Of a stretch of DNA of 64,000 nucleotides, positions 44,235 through 53,445 are shown piece by piece (positions within the stretch are counted from its first letter, which is position 1; every line of letters starts with the position of its first letter). Source of the stretch: Candidatus Saccharimonadota bacterium. GTDB taxonomy: Bacteria > Patescibacteriota > Saccharimonadia > Saccharimonadales > Saccharimonadaceae. The notes below the pieces were generated by a model. It made no database searches. It was given only the letters and a program-made list of their open reading frames with translations, and was not told the origin of the DNA. The stretch lies in the NCBI GenBank assembly GCA_030537075.1, contig JAUNOS010000004.1:48998-112997 (forward strand). Direction: 5' to 3'. The translations under genes were made by a program, and so were the position numbers.

Positions 44235-47200
44235 TTACGCCTCCTCCTTAATCTCTTCTACTTCGTCAATATCTTGTACGCTCATGCCGTCTTCAATGTC
44301 ACCGATGTCGTCCGACTCATCGAGATAAGCCTCATCGTCCTCGTCGCTTACGACGGCAGGAGTTGTTTTGTCGGCTGGACCGCTGGATGCGATGACGTGC
44401 TCGGCGTCGACCACCGACTCATCATCCACCAGGTCAACCTTCAGACCCAGACCCTGCAGCTCCTTCACCAAGACGTTGAATGACTCAGGGAGTTTCGGAC
44501 CGACAATTGGCTCATCCTTGATGATGGATTCGTATGCCTTGGCGCGACCATAGACATCGTCGGACTTGATGGTGAGCATTTCCTGCAGGGTGGCAGCGGC
44601 ACCATATGCCTCCAGTGCCCACACCTCCATCTCACCGAAGCGCTGACCACCATTCTGCGCCTTACCACCGAGAGGCTGCTGGGTGACCATAGCGTATGGA
44701 CCAGTCGAACGAGCGTGAATCTTGTCAGACACCATGTGGTGCAGCTTGATCATGTGCATGACACCGACCGTGGTACGCTCTTCGAACGCTTCACCGGTGC
44801 GGCCGTCAAACAGCTGACTCTTGCCGTCACGCGCAAAGCCGGCCTTCTCCAGTTCATCTGAAATCTTACTTGATGGCACGCCGTCGAAGGATGGCGACGC
44901 CACACGGTAGCCGAGCGCTCGGGCCGCCATACCGAGGTGTGTCTCGAACAGCTGACCGAGATTCATGCGGCTTGGCACGCCCAGCGGGTTCAAGATAACG
45001 TCAACTGGTGTTCCGTCTTCCATGAATGGCATGTCCTCGACTGGCAATACGCGCGCCACCACGCCCTTGTTACCAAAGCGACCAGCCATCTTGTCACCAA
45101 CGCCGATCTTGCGCAGCTGCGCCACGAAGATCTGGATCTGCATCAAGACACCGGCCTTCAGCTCGTGGCCATTCTCGCGGCTGAAAATCTTCACACCAAC
45201 GACCTTACCGCCACCGGCATTGTTCATGCGCTGTGAAGTATCGCGCACATCCTTGGCCTTTTCACCGAAGATAGCGCGCAGCAGACGCTCCTCAGAACTG
45301 AGTTCCTGCTCGCCCTTTGGCGTAATCTTACCAACCAGCACATCACCAGCCTTGACCTCTGAGCCAATCTGCACGATACCATGCTCATCCAGATGGCGCA
45401 GCGAATCCTCTGAGACATTTGGGATATCACGCGTCACAATCTCAGGGCCGAGCTTGGTCTCGCGCACCTCGACATTGTACTCCTTGATGTTGATGCTGGT
45501 CAGGCGGTCGTCCTCCACCAAGCGGCGGCTCAGGATGATGGCGTCCTCCATGTTGTAACCACCCCATGGCATAAAGGCCACAGTTAGGTTGCGACCCAGC
45601 GCAATTTCACCTTCGGCTATCGACGCACCCTCGATCAGTACATCACCCTTCTTCACATTCTGACCGCGGGCGACCATCACCTTCTGGTTATAGCAGCGGT
45701 CGTCATTGTTCTTGATAAAGTGGCGAACGTGGTAGCGCTCGAGGCCGTCGGCATACTGCACGTGCACCTCATCGGCATCAGCACGTACAATCTCGCCCTT
45801 GTCGCGAGCCTGCACCAGATGGCCACTGTTCTCAGCGACCGCCTGCTCGATACCCGTACCAACCACTGCTGGCTCTGGGTTAAGGAGCGGCACCGCCTGG
45901 CGCTGCATGTTTGAACCGGTCAATGCACGGTCAACACGCGTCTTCTCAACGAATGGCACCAAGGCAGCGGTCGAGCCAAGGATCTGCTTGTGCGCAGCAT
46001 CCATGAAAGTGACGTCTTCGACATCGACCTGACCTGGCTGCAGGAATTTACGCGCTCCGACACGGCTTTGTACGAAGGCGCCATGCTCATCCAGCTGGGC
46101 ACCTGCGTCAGCGATCACCTCAGTCGCTTCTTGTGCTGCATCGAGATAGACAACCTCGTCAGTCACCTTACCGTCTTTGACGCGCAAGTATGGCGTCTCG
46201 ATAAAGCCATATTCATTGACCCGGGCATAGGTCGCGAGGTTCAGCACCAGACCGACGTTGGCACCTTCTGGCGTCTCCACTGAACAGATGCGTCCGTAGT
46301 GAGTTGGGTGCGCGTCGCGCACATCAAAGCCAGCACGCTCGCGGCTCAGACCGCCAGGACCCATTGAGCTCAGGCGGCGCTTATGGCTCAATTCTGACAA
46401 TGGATTCACCTCATCAAGCAGCTGACTGAGCTGCGAGCTAGTAAAGAACTCGCGCACTGCTGCTACCACTGGACGTGCATTGATCAGCTGCACTGGCGTC
46501 ACCGCTTCCATATCGGCCACGCTCATGCGATCCATAGCGTTGCGCTGCATGCGGAGCATACCGACGCGGAACTGGCGGGCAACCAATTCACCGACCAGCT
46601 TGACACGGCGGTTGCTGAGCGCGTCGATGTCATCGGCCGGCTCTTGGGTGTTGTTCAGGCGGATGATCTCACGGATGATCGCCACCAAATCGCTCATCTG
46701 GAAGATGCGGTTTTCGGCCGTATTTGCCACATCCAGACCCAGGCGCTGGTTCATCTTGTAGCGACCAACGCGGCTGTAGTCAAAGCGCTTAAAGTCGAAG
46801 AACATGCGCTCGATCATCTGGCGGGCGTTGTCAACAGTCGCCAAGTCGCCCGGGCGCAGACGGCGGTACACCTCGATGAGTGCCTCGTTGGCGCCGCGCG
46901 TCGTGTCCTTGTCCAGGGTTTCTTCGATGTATTTGACGTCGCCGGTATCGATGTCAGCGAACAATTCTTTGATCTCGCTGGTCTTTGGGTGACCTAGTGC
47001 GCGCAGCAGCGTCGTCACTGGCAATTTACGGCGACGGTCGATCTTCACGTAAATCGTGCCGTTTGTCGCCGTCTCAAATTCTAACCACGCACCGCGGCCT
47101 GGGATCATCTTGGCGCCGTAATAATTGCGGCCTGCCGTGGTATCAGCGGTGAAAAAGACACCCGCCGAACGAATCAGCTGCGACACAACCACACGCTCAG

Positions 47201-47579
47201 TACCATTGATGATGAATGTACCGCGCTCGGTCATCCAAGGATAATCGCCCAAGTAAATTTCCTGCTCCTTGACTTCGCCGGTGACCTTATTGGTCAGCTC
47301 GACGGTGGCGTGCAGTGGCGCCTCAAATGTCAAGTTGTTTTCCTTGGCGAACTGGTCGGTCGTCTTCGGCTCATCGAACCGATACGCGCCGAACCGCAGT
47401 GCCAATTTCTGACCGGTGTAGTCGTCGATTGGGTTAATTTCTGAAAAAATCTCGCTCAAACCATCCTCGACGAACCAACGCCAAGAATTTTCCTGGTGAG
47501 CGATGAGATTTGGCATGGCGATAGCGCGGTCTTTGTCGGTAAAAAAAACGCGCCCGCCATCGGTGGTCTGTTGTGCCAC
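44235..47579 (-). CDS. rpoB: RNA polymerase beta subunit
   Basis: A 1114-residue subunit with the rifampicin-pocket region (LSQLLDEVNPLSELSHKRRL), YGRICSVETPEGANVGLVLN, the KMAGRFGNKG motif and a C-terminal acidic extension of about 60 residues. GTG start at 47579, with GAGGAG upstream. rplJ and rplL, the usual upstream partners, are not adjacent. Confidence 0.97.
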   Translation of the reverse strand: MAQQTTDGGRVFFTDKDRAIAMPNLIAHQENSWRWFVEDGLSEIFSEINPIDDYTGQKLALRFGAYRFDEPKTTDQFAKENNLTFEAPLHATVELTNKVTGEVKEQEIYLGDYPWMTERGTFIINGTERVVVSQLIRSAGVFFTADTTAGRNYYGAKMIPGRGAWLEFETATNGTIYVKIDRRRKLPVTTLLRALGHPKTSEIKELFADIDTGDVKYIEETLDKDTTRGANEALIEVYRRLRPGDLATVDNARQMIERMFFDFKRFDYSRVGRYKMNQRLGLDVANTAENRIFQMSDLVAIIREIIRLNNTQEPADDIDALSNRRVKLVGELVARQFRVGMLRMQRNAMDRMSVADMEAVTPVQLINARPVVAAVREFFTSSQLSQLLDEVNPLSELSHKRRLSSMGPGGLSRERAGFDVRDAHPTHYGRICSVETPEGANVGLVLNLATYARVNEYGFIETPYLRVKDGKVTDEVVYLDAAQEATEVIADAGAQLDEHGAFVQSRVGARKFLQPGQVDVEDVTFMDAAHKQILGSTAALVPFVEKTRVDRALTGSNMQRQAVPLLNPEPAVVGTGIEQAVAENSGHLVQARDKGEIVRADADEVHVQYADGLERYHVRHFIKNNDDRCYNQKVMVARGQNVKKGDVLIEGASIAEGEIALGRNLTVAFMPWGGYNMEDAIILSRRLVEDDRLTSINIKEYNVEVRETKLGPEIVTRDIPNVSEDSLRHLDEHGIVQIGSEVKAGDVLVGKITPKGEQELSSEERLLRAIFGEKAKDVRDTSQRMNNAGGGKVVGVKIFSRENGHELKAGVLMQIQIFVAQLRKIGVGDKMAGRFGNKGVVARVLPVEDMPFMEDGTPVDVILNPLGVPSRMNLGQLFETHLGMAARALGYRVASPSFDGVPSSKISDELEKAGFARDGKSQLFDGRTGEAFEERTTVGVMHMIKLHHMVSDKIHARSTGPYAMVTQQPLGGKAQNGGQRFGEMEVWALEAYGAAATLQEMLTIKSDDVYGRAKAYESIIKDEPIVGPKLPESFNVLVKELQGLGLKVDLVDDESVVDAEHVIASSGPADKTTPAVVSDEDDEAYLDESDDIGDIEDGMSVQDIDEVEEIKEEA

Positions 47580-47709
47580 AGGCGTACTCCTCGCTTTAGA
47601 TTTAATTAATTGGTGATCACGGCCGGAAGATCACTAGTTTATGACGCCAGTCCTCGAGAATTGCCCGTTCTGCTCGACCAGTCCCCGCCAAAACTACACT
47701 ACTTCACTG
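47580..47709 (-). promoter_or_regulatory. ~130-nt 5' leader of rpoB-rpoC
   Basis: The leader contains an inverted repeat GTGATC/GATCAC (47613-47634) about 35 bases before the GTG start. No known riboswitch is recognised. Confidence 0.4.
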
Positions 47710-47715
47710 CATAGC

Positions 47716-47744
47716 ATTATACAGCATGATAGTGCAAATTGCAA
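47716..47744 (-). promoter_or_regulatory. Promoter of rpoB-rpoC
   Basis: TTGCAA (47744-47739), a 17-base spacer and TATAAT (47721-47716). Confidence 0.75.
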
Positions 47745-47755
47745 AGAGAATAAAT

Positions 47756-48505
47756 TTAGTACTGTTCGCGCGAGCAGCACATTAACACACGACTCCCTAC
47801 CAGCCGCGGCGATAACTGCACGCCTACTCGCTCATACTTACCCATATGCGGCGCCGTGCTGTTTGACCTACTCACCTCATTCGGCATATTATGACCTTCA
47901 TAGAATGGGCGGCCATTCGGCGCTTGCTGCCGTATTGCTTCCCGTAAGTAAATATCCCGCTCATGGGTATCACTCACCAACCACACCGGACCAAGCGGCG
48001 ATGACGTCTGATCTGACTTCATCAACATTCCTCTGACGAGTGCAGCATTTGTCCGTTCATCAGTGCCGCTCAGCGCACAGTCAAGCAGGAGACGCGTGTG
48101 GTGCAAAAACGCTTTTGCGTACTCTGCGCGAACGCGCTCAAACAGTGAAAGACCCTGGGTGTCGCGCCGGGTCTCTGGGCGTAGCACTCCAACCGCCAGC
48201 GCCTCCTCAGTCTGTCTGTCCCGCCCGATGAAAAATTCAACATCAGGCCGATCAACCATGCGCTGCAGGTCATCCACACTGCGATACCCATCTGCCAAGT
48301 AAGCGGCGTACAACCCATGCGTCACCCCTTCAGAGGCCTCCACTCGCCGCTCTGCCAACATCCTTAAGTCTGCCTCGTTGTCCCGGCTATGTTGCGGGAA
48401 TAACTTTTTCATTGACGCCTCCCGCACTGCGCGCACTTCATCAAATACGCCCTGGTCGATACCGTCAGTACATATTCGTTCAATTGCTACTGGCCGCTCT
48501 GCCAT
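47756..48505 (-). CDS. Unknown protein, possibly acetyltransferase-like
   Basis: A 249-residue soluble protein. The alternation of helix and strand (EALAVGVLRPETRR, GPVWLVSDTHERDIYLREAI) and a final NGRPFYEGHNM segment are reminiscent of GNAT acetyltransferases, but no acetyl-CoA P-loop is clear, so this is weak. GGAGGTA lies before two ATGs (48508 and 48505), and the upstream gene's TAA overlaps the first, so the two genes are translationally coupled. Confidence 0.6.
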   Translation of the reverse strand: MAERPVAIERICTDGIDQGVFDEVRAVREASMKKLFPQHSRDNEADLRMLAERRVEASEGVTHGLYAAYLADGYRSVDDLQRMVDRPDVEFFIGRDRQTEEALAVGVLRPETRRDTQGLSLFERVRAEYAKAFLHHTRLLLDCALSGTDERTNAALVRGMLMKSDQTSSPLGPVWLVSDTHERDIYLREAIRQQAPNGRPFYEGHNMPNEVSRSNSTAPHMGKYERVGVQLSPRLVGSRVLMCCSREQY

Positions 48506-48507
48506 CA

Positions 48508-49161
48508 TTACCTCCATTGATCCATGCATTGTATTGAAGTGACATGAAGGTCATCCCTATGGAGCAATCCCTCCTGTAACTGCGTATTCAGAAACCTCAA
48601 CGTGTGCGCCACACGCCCCAAAGCCTGCTCTAGCGCCCGCTCCGCCCCGTCCTCGGGAAGATCATATTCTTTTCGAAAGCAAATACCACCATCCGCCAGA
48701 TGCTGCCATGCGCGGTAGACCTGCTCTAACCCATCTTTCCTGAGAAGTCGATTGATAAATCGCCGAATCGGCCATGCCTCTGGATGCTTTTCTTGGTAGA
48801 TGATCGCTGTTGCCGCACCCTCGTGAAATGGCGTATCATGTGCCGCTGGATCACGATACGAAAGGGGCACCCCGAGACGCCACTCAAGGTTACGCATCCC
48901 CAGCGCTTCGCGAGCGTACTCACCCGCCTTGAATACACCTCTGAGCATCTGGTCCTCATCCGATCTGTCCAGCGCAATCCCTATCTCAAAAACATCGCCA
49001 TGTGCATCCTTACCTTTTATTTGATTACTGCTCCACATTGACCCTGCCGCTGCTTTCGGGTTTACATACTGCCATGCGGCAGCATGACCGATGGCAATGT
49101 CTCTTACGAGCTGCAGGACTGGCTCTTCCCGTCTTGATGATGTGCGCTCGCACCGTTCCAT
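48508..49161 (-). CDS. Unknown 217-residue protein
   Basis: A soluble mixed alpha/beta protein with a helical C-terminal half (ALEQALGRVAHTLRFLNTQLQEGLLHRDD). No family is recognised. GAGGAG lies six bases before the ATG at 49161. It is coupled to the downstream unknown gene by stop/start overlap, making a two-gene lineage-specific operon beside rpoB. Confidence 0.6.
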   Translation of the reverse strand: MERCERTSSRREEPVLQLVRDIAIGHAAAWQYVNPKAAAGSMWSSNQIKGKDAHGDVFEIGIALDRSDEDQMLRGVFKAGEYAREALGMRNLEWRLGVPLSYRDPAAHDTPFHEGAATAIIYQEKHPEAWPIRRFINRLLRKDGLEQVYRAWQHLADGGICFRKEYDLPEDGAERALEQALGRVAHTLRFLNTQLQEGLLHRDDLHVTSIQCMDQWR

Positions 49162-49218
49162 ATTCACTCCTCTTCACACTTCGGTGATCTTGTATAGACT
49201 ACGGTACCGCATACGGCG

Positions 49219-49875
49219 TTATTTGTCAAACGACAGCGCCGCAGCCACCACCTCGCACACTGCCGCCTGCAACGTCTGGATGTCACCGTCCGCCGACAGC
49301 AGCGGCACGCCATAGACATGAGCCACTGCTTCGTAACCGGCGTTGACCGTGTCCTGAAAGGCCTGGCCGCGCGACTCAAAGGTGTCGGGATGAGCCAGCT
49401 CACCTCGCATAGCGATCCGCTCCGCCCGCTTGGCATGACTGAGCGTCAAGATCACCATAACGTCAGGCTGCAGATAGCGCTGGCTGGTAAACACCTCGGT
49501 CATCCGCATAATTTCCGCCTCATCCAGCCCCTCGCCTCGTCCCTGATATACCAGAGTGGACAGATAGTTGCGCGCACTCAGCACCACCGCGCCGCGCTCC
49601 AGGCTGGGCTGGATTTTCTGATGCCACAGTTCACGCCGCGCCGCGCTGAACAACGCCAGGTTTATCTCTGGCGCCCGCACCAATTCGCCATTTTTGATCA
49701 CCCGCCGCAGCTCATTAGCTACCGGCGTTGATTTATCCAGGTCATCGCTGCCCGGCTCCTCGACCACGACCACCTCGCGTCCCTGCTCGCGCAGCCACTC
49801 CGCCAGCAGCGCCACCTGGGTGGACTTGCCCGTCCCGTCATTGCCCTCGATAACGATGTAATGTCCACTGCTCAT
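49219..49875 (-). CDS. tmk: Thymidylate kinase
   Basis: A 218-residue kinase that phosphorylates dTMP to dTDP. The P-loop GNDGTGKST is near the N-terminus. ARNYLSTLVYQGRGEG occupies the DRY/lid-adjacent motif, with Ala-Arg in place of the usual Asp-Arg. It lies in a dcd-HIT-tmk operon (four-base overlap with the HIT-like gene), with folA and thyA close by. Confidence 0.9.
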   Translation of the reverse strand: MSSGHYIVIEGNDGTGKSTQVALLAEWLREQGREVVVVEEPGSDDLDKSTPVANELRRVIKNGELVRAPEINLALFSAARRELWHQKIQPSLERGAVVLSARNYLSTLVYQGRGEGLDEAEIMRMTEVFTSQRYLQPDVMVILTLSHAKRAERIAMRGELAHPDTFESRGQAFQDTVNAGYEAVAHVYGVPLLSADGDIQTLQAAVCEVVAAALSFDK

Positions 49876-50177
49876 TTCATCACCACCACGTGCGGTTTGC
49901 GCAGAAAAAAGAGAAATTTCTTGCGCTTATTATCAGTTTTGATCAAGTGCATGTGCTGGTGCGCCACCGACCCCGTCACATTGCCCGGCGCCCGCGCGTA
50001 CAGCGAATAGCCCTCATCTGCAAAGCGTCCAACCTGCTGCATATAGTCCAGCCGCTCTTCATCAGTTAAGGTTACCATCTCGCAAAATGGACAAGCATCC
50101 GACCCGCGCTTTTGGCGCTGAGTTTTATAGAATTTCTCGCGCGCAGGGAAGCGCACCATTGGCCCACTCCGCATCAC
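49872..50177 (-). CDS. Short HIT-like protein
   Basis: A 101-residue protein with CPFCEMVTL near residue 29 (zinc-ligand-like pair seen in HIT proteins) and the histidine triad HQHMHL. It is shorter than typical HIT hydrolases: most of the strands between the CxxC and the triad are missing. HIT enzymes hydrolyse nucleotide conjugates; activity here is uncertain. It overlaps dcd and tmk by four bases each, so a nucleotide-linked role is likely. Confidence 0.65.
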   Translation of the reverse strand: MMRSGPMVRFPAREKFYKTQRQKRGSDACPFCEMVTLTDEERLDYMQQVGRFADEGYSLYARAPGNVTGSVAHQHMHLIKTDNKRKKFLFFLRKPHVVVMK

Positions 50178-50893
50178 CGTAGCCCCTCCTGCAGCCCCAC
50201 GATATCCTCCGGCAATCGCCGCTCATCTTTATACGCCTTCGGCAGCATCATCTCTGGCCGCCACGAGGCGATGATGTCTGGCAAATTACTTCCCATCTGA
50301 TATTTGTCACTAAGCCCACGCACACCCGACCCATAGCCGCCGTCCACTGGCCCGGTGTGATGAAACACCAGCTGGCCGATGCGCTCGCCCACCGGCAGCA
50401 CCACGCTTTCATGCATGTTCAAATTGTAAATTTCCAGCGTAATGCGATTGATATAGCCCGGGTCGATCCACCCCGCGTCAAAACACACCGCCACGCCGTT
50501 GCGCCCCCACGAGCTACGACTCAGCACCTGCGCTGCGCCGCCTTCTGCCCGGATACCGACGAACTCATGGGTGTGCGCCAGGATGCGCTCGCCTGGCCGC
50601 AGGACGATGATGGGATGATCCTTCGGAATGTTATGAAACAGCGCCATACCGTGCCGCTGGCACCACTCACCGTGCGGCATCGCCTCGAGCGGCCCCTTAA
50701 AATAGCGCGCCACGTCCGCCTCGTCGAACGGATTGTACACCCGATAGTCTTCTTCGAATTCCTGCTTATAAAAATAATGCCCCAGCGTAAAGTCCAGGCT
50801 GGCCTCCGCCACATGGTCAGGGTTGAACGGCGTACAGACGATGCGTCCGTCCTCAACCGCCGCTAAAATCTCCCTGTTCGAATACACACTCAT
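50174..50893 (-). CDS. dcd: dCTP deaminase
   Basis: A 239-residue trimeric dUTPase-fold enzyme: RSSWGRNGVAVCFDAGWIDPGYINRITLEIYN and LPVGERIGQLVFHHTG contain the active-site and nucleotide-binding motifs. It deaminates dCTP toward dUMP for thymidylate synthesis. ATG at 50893 with GGAGG seven bases upstream. Whether it is also a dUTPase (bifunctional type) cannot be read here; no separate dut gene is in the window. Confidence 0.9.
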   Translation of the reverse strand: MSVYSNREILAAVEDGRIVCTPFNPDHVAEASLDFTLGHYFYKQEFEEDYRVYNPFDEADVARYFKGPLEAMPHGEWCQRHGMALFHNIPKDHPIIVLRPGERILAHTHEFVGIRAEGGAAQVLSRSSWGRNGVAVCFDAGWIDPGYINRITLEIYNLNMHESVVLPVGERIGQLVFHHTGPVDGGYGSGVRGLSDKYQMGSNLPDIIASWRPEMMLPKAYKDERRLPEDIVGLQEGLR

Positions 50894-50950
50894 CACATCC
50901 CCTCCATCTATTACTGATTATGGCAATTTTTCTCACCCACAGCAAGCCTT

Positions 50951-50977
50951 TTGACACTTTTCACAACATGTTACACT
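50951..50977 (+). promoter_or_regulatory. Promoter of folA, leaderless type
   Basis: TTGACA, 15 bases and TGT-extended TACACT, six bases before the ATG at 50984. Confidence 0.6.
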
Positions 50978-50983
50978 GGACCT

Positions 50984-51502
50984 ATGAACATCGCCATCAT
51001 CACCGCCTACGGACGTGACCGCGCCATCGGACAGGGCGGCGATTTACCATGGGGGCGCGCGCTACCCGCAGATCTGGCGCATTTCAAGCACCTCACCTCT
51101 GGCGGCTGCGTCATCATGGGCCGCAAAACCTTTGAGTCAATCGGCCGTAAGCCCCTGCCGAACCGCGAAAACATCGTCATTTCCTCCACGCCCACTGGCG
51201 CTCCCAAAGTCCTGACGGCGCTCAATCTCGCCAGTGCCCTGGCGCTTGCCCGCTATGACACCTTCATCATCGGCGGCGCCCAGGTCTACGCCGACGCCCT
51301 GACCTGCCCCGACGTCACCACGCTCTATGCCACTGAAGTTGACGCCGAGTTCCCAGAGGCCGATACTTTTTTCCCACCACTTGACATGAGCCAGTGGCAC
51401 GAGGTCTCACGTCAGCACCACCCAGCCAACGACGCCAACGCCTACGCCTTTGACTTTGTGGAGTATCGCCGCGCCGGCCGACTGACTAGTAGCGTATCTT
51501 GA
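50984..51502 (+). CDS. folA: Dihydrofolate reductase
   Basis: A 172-residue enzyme that regenerates tetrahydrofolate for thymidylate synthase. MNIAIITAYGRDRAIGQGGDLPWG contains the N-terminal signature, followed by VIMGRKTFESIGRKPLPNR and FIIGGAQVYADAL (the GG NADPH site). The longer frame from 50951 would run through the promoter, so 50984 is used. Confidence 0.93.
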   Translation: MNIAIITAYGRDRAIGQGGDLPWGRALPADLAHFKHLTSGGCVIMGRKTFESIGRKPLPNRENIVISSTPTGAPKVLTALNLASALALARYDTFIIGGAQVYADALTCPDVTTLYATEVDAEFPEADTFFPPLDMSQWHEVSRQHHPANDANAYAFDFVEYRRAGRLTSSVS

Positions 51503-51563
51503 TTGTGCTTGCACTCCACGATATTCATCGGTTATAATACCAAAAATAATTAGAGGATTCACC

Positions 51564-52337
51564 ATGGAAAAGAGTAATTTCACTCAGAGCCATAACGACG
51601 ACATACTCTTCAAAAGAGAGGCACATTATGCAAAAGTAGACAGAAACACGAGAGACTTCCTGCATACAGGAGGTATCACCATGGACCGCGATGAGTTTTA
51701 CTATATTATGTCCGGCGTTCACCCTAAAAACCTCGACCCAGAAGGATCAGCCTTCATGAGTTCACTGTTCATCGACCCAACTATAGAAGAGCGACTAGCC
51801 AACCATGAACCCTTTGTAATGAACAACACTAAAAATAGAAAAAGCTGGTATGTCTGCCCGAGCGAAATGGTTCAAGAGGGTCGCGTGGTGCATTATGCGG
51901 CTGCTGCAACCGCCCGTGGACGACTTTACGGATATGCCTTTTTGCCAGTCATACGCTTTGCCATTGGATTAGATGACACAGAGAAGCTGGTTTATGATGA
52001 GATACGTCCGGCGACACTGGCTGTGTCTTTTGCCTGCCGCAGAGAACGATATATTCCATGGCTGCAGCCATTTCGCTGCAATTCACCAGAGACATCTTTC
52101 CCTAGTTACATTACCGAACAGAGCCTGGGCGTAGTGGGCGTAGCAGCCACCTTGCTGCGGCACCGTGGAGGTATTGTGTGCGCCGACAATTCTCTAGACC
52201 AGGAGCTAGTAGGCAAACTCATACCTCATAGTCGAGAGCACGCTAAAATGTCAGACAAATTCTACCCCGATATCAACTGGTATGCAGAAATTAGGCGTAG
52301 GCTGCACGAAGAAATTGCAGAGGAGGAAGCCTCTTAG
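51564..52337 (+). CDS. Unknown protein between folA and thyA
   Basis: A 257-residue soluble protein with several cysteines and aromatic clusters (RERYIPWLQPFRCNSPETSF) and an acidic helical C-terminus. No family is recognised. AGAGGA precedes the ATG, and a TATAAT box lies about 26 bases further up. It is convergent with thyA, with one base between stops. Base composition is slightly AT-richer at its 5' end than in neighbouring genes. Confidence 0.6.
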   Translation: MEKSNFTQSHNDDILFKREAHYAKVDRNTRDFLHTGGITMDRDEFYYIMSGVHPKNLDPEGSAFMSSLFIDPTIEERLANHEPFVMNNTKNRKSWYVCPSEMVQEGRVVHYAAAATARGRLYGYAFLPVIRFAIGLDDTEKLVYDEIRPATLAVSFACRRERYIPWLQPFRCNSPETSFPSYITEQSLGVVGVAATLLRHRGGIVCADNSLDQELVGKLIPHSREHAKMSDKFYPDINWYAEIRRRLHEEIAEEEAS

Positions 52338-52338
52338 C

Positions 52339-53277
52339 TTACACCGCAATCGGCGCCTTGATAGCCGGATGCGACTGATACCCCTCCAGTCGAATATCAT
52401 CAAAGCTAAAGTCATTGATATCCGTAACTTCTGGGTTGAGCCACAGCTTTGGCAATGCCAGCGGTTGACGCGACAGCTGCTCGTCCACCTGCGTCAGGTG
52501 GTTGAGGTAAATATGCGCATCGCTCATGGTGTGGACAAATTCACCAGCCCGCAGCCCCGTCACCTGCGCCAGCATACTGAGCAGCAGCGCGTATGACGCG
52601 ATATTAAACGGCACGCCCAGGAAGGTGTCCGCCGACCGTTGGTACAGATGTAAATCCAGCCAGTCCTGGCCACCATCCCGCGCTGGCCGCACATTTAGCT
52701 GAAATAGCGTGTGACACGGCGGCAGTCCGCCCGCCGCCGCGATATCGTCGATCTCCGCCACATTCCAGGCACTGACGATGTTACGCCGCGAGTTTGGATT
52801 GGTCTTTATGGTGTCGATCGCTTGCTGAATCTGGTCGATAACGCCGCCCTTGCCATCGGGCCAGCGCCGCCACTGCACGCCATACACCGGCCCCAAATCG
52901 CCCCACTTCTGGGCAAAGTCATGATCAGTCGCTACCCGCTGGATAAACTCACCCATCTGGCGCCGCCACTCATCAGAATTCACCTCTGGTATCGGCAGGC
53001 CATTTTTCTCCAAGTACGCCTTGAACGGCCACTCGTCCCAGATATGCACGTCATTTTGCGCCAGGTACTCGATATTGCCCGTCCCCTTCAAAAACCACAG
53101 CAGCTCATGCACCACGCTGCGAAAATATAATTTTTTGGTCGTCACCGCCGGGAAGCCCTCAGCGAGGTCATAGCGCACCTGCCGCCCGAACACACTCCTC
53201 GTGCCCGTCCCGGTGCGGTCGCCCTTCTCATCGCCGTTATCGCGAATATCGCGCAGCAGCTCCAAATATTGCTTCAT
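52339..53277 (-). CDS. thyA: Thymidylate synthase
   Basis: A 312-residue ThyA that methylates dUMP to dTMP using methylene-tetrahydrofolate. The catalytic cysteine is in [33 protein letters not shown] and the N-terminal [12 protein letters not shown] are intact. AGGAGGTGA lies before the ATG. Together with dcd, tmk and folA it completes a dCTP-to-dTDP route. This explains why folA is kept. Confidence 0.97.
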   Translation of the reverse strand: MKQYLELLRDIRDNGDEKGDRTGTGTRSVFGRQVRYDLAEGFPAVTTKKLYFRSVVHELLWFLKGTGNIEYLAQNDVHIWDEWPFKAYLEKNGLPIPEVNSDEWRRQMGEFIQRVATDHDFAQKWGDLGPVYGVQWRRWPDGKGGVIDQIQQAIDTIKTNPNSRRNIVSAWNVAEIDDIAAAGGLPPCHTLFQLNVRPARDGGQDWLDLHLYQRSADTFLGVPFNIASYALLLSMLAQVTGLRAGEFVHTMSDAHIYLNHLTQVDEQLSRQPLALPKLWLNPEVTDINDFSFDDIRLEGYQSHPAIKAPIAV

Positions 53278-53335
53278 GTTTATGTCACCTCCTCCTTCCC
53301 TCCATTATGACAATTCGCGCCCAAAAGCACAAGCA

Positions 53336-53374
53336 GCACGCTAGATATAGCGCACCACACCACATTTAGCGTCC
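53336..53374 (+). repeat. 39-bp perfect direct repeat, copy 1
   Basis: GCACGCTAGATATAGCGCAC begins the repeat. It ends 38 bases before the TATAAT of the next gene. Copy 2 is at 54307-54345. Confidence 0.9.
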
Positions 53375-53412
53375 CACAATGCTTATGGTTGTTGTTTTGT
53401 AGGCGGGCGTCC

Positions 53413-53418
53413 TATAAT
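53413..53418 (+). promoter_or_regulatory. -10 box of the 289-residue gene
   Basis: TATAAT, 27 bases before the ATG; AGGAGG follows. Confidence 0.6.
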
Positions 53419-53445
53419 TAAATCAGCAACTAGGAGGAAATCACC

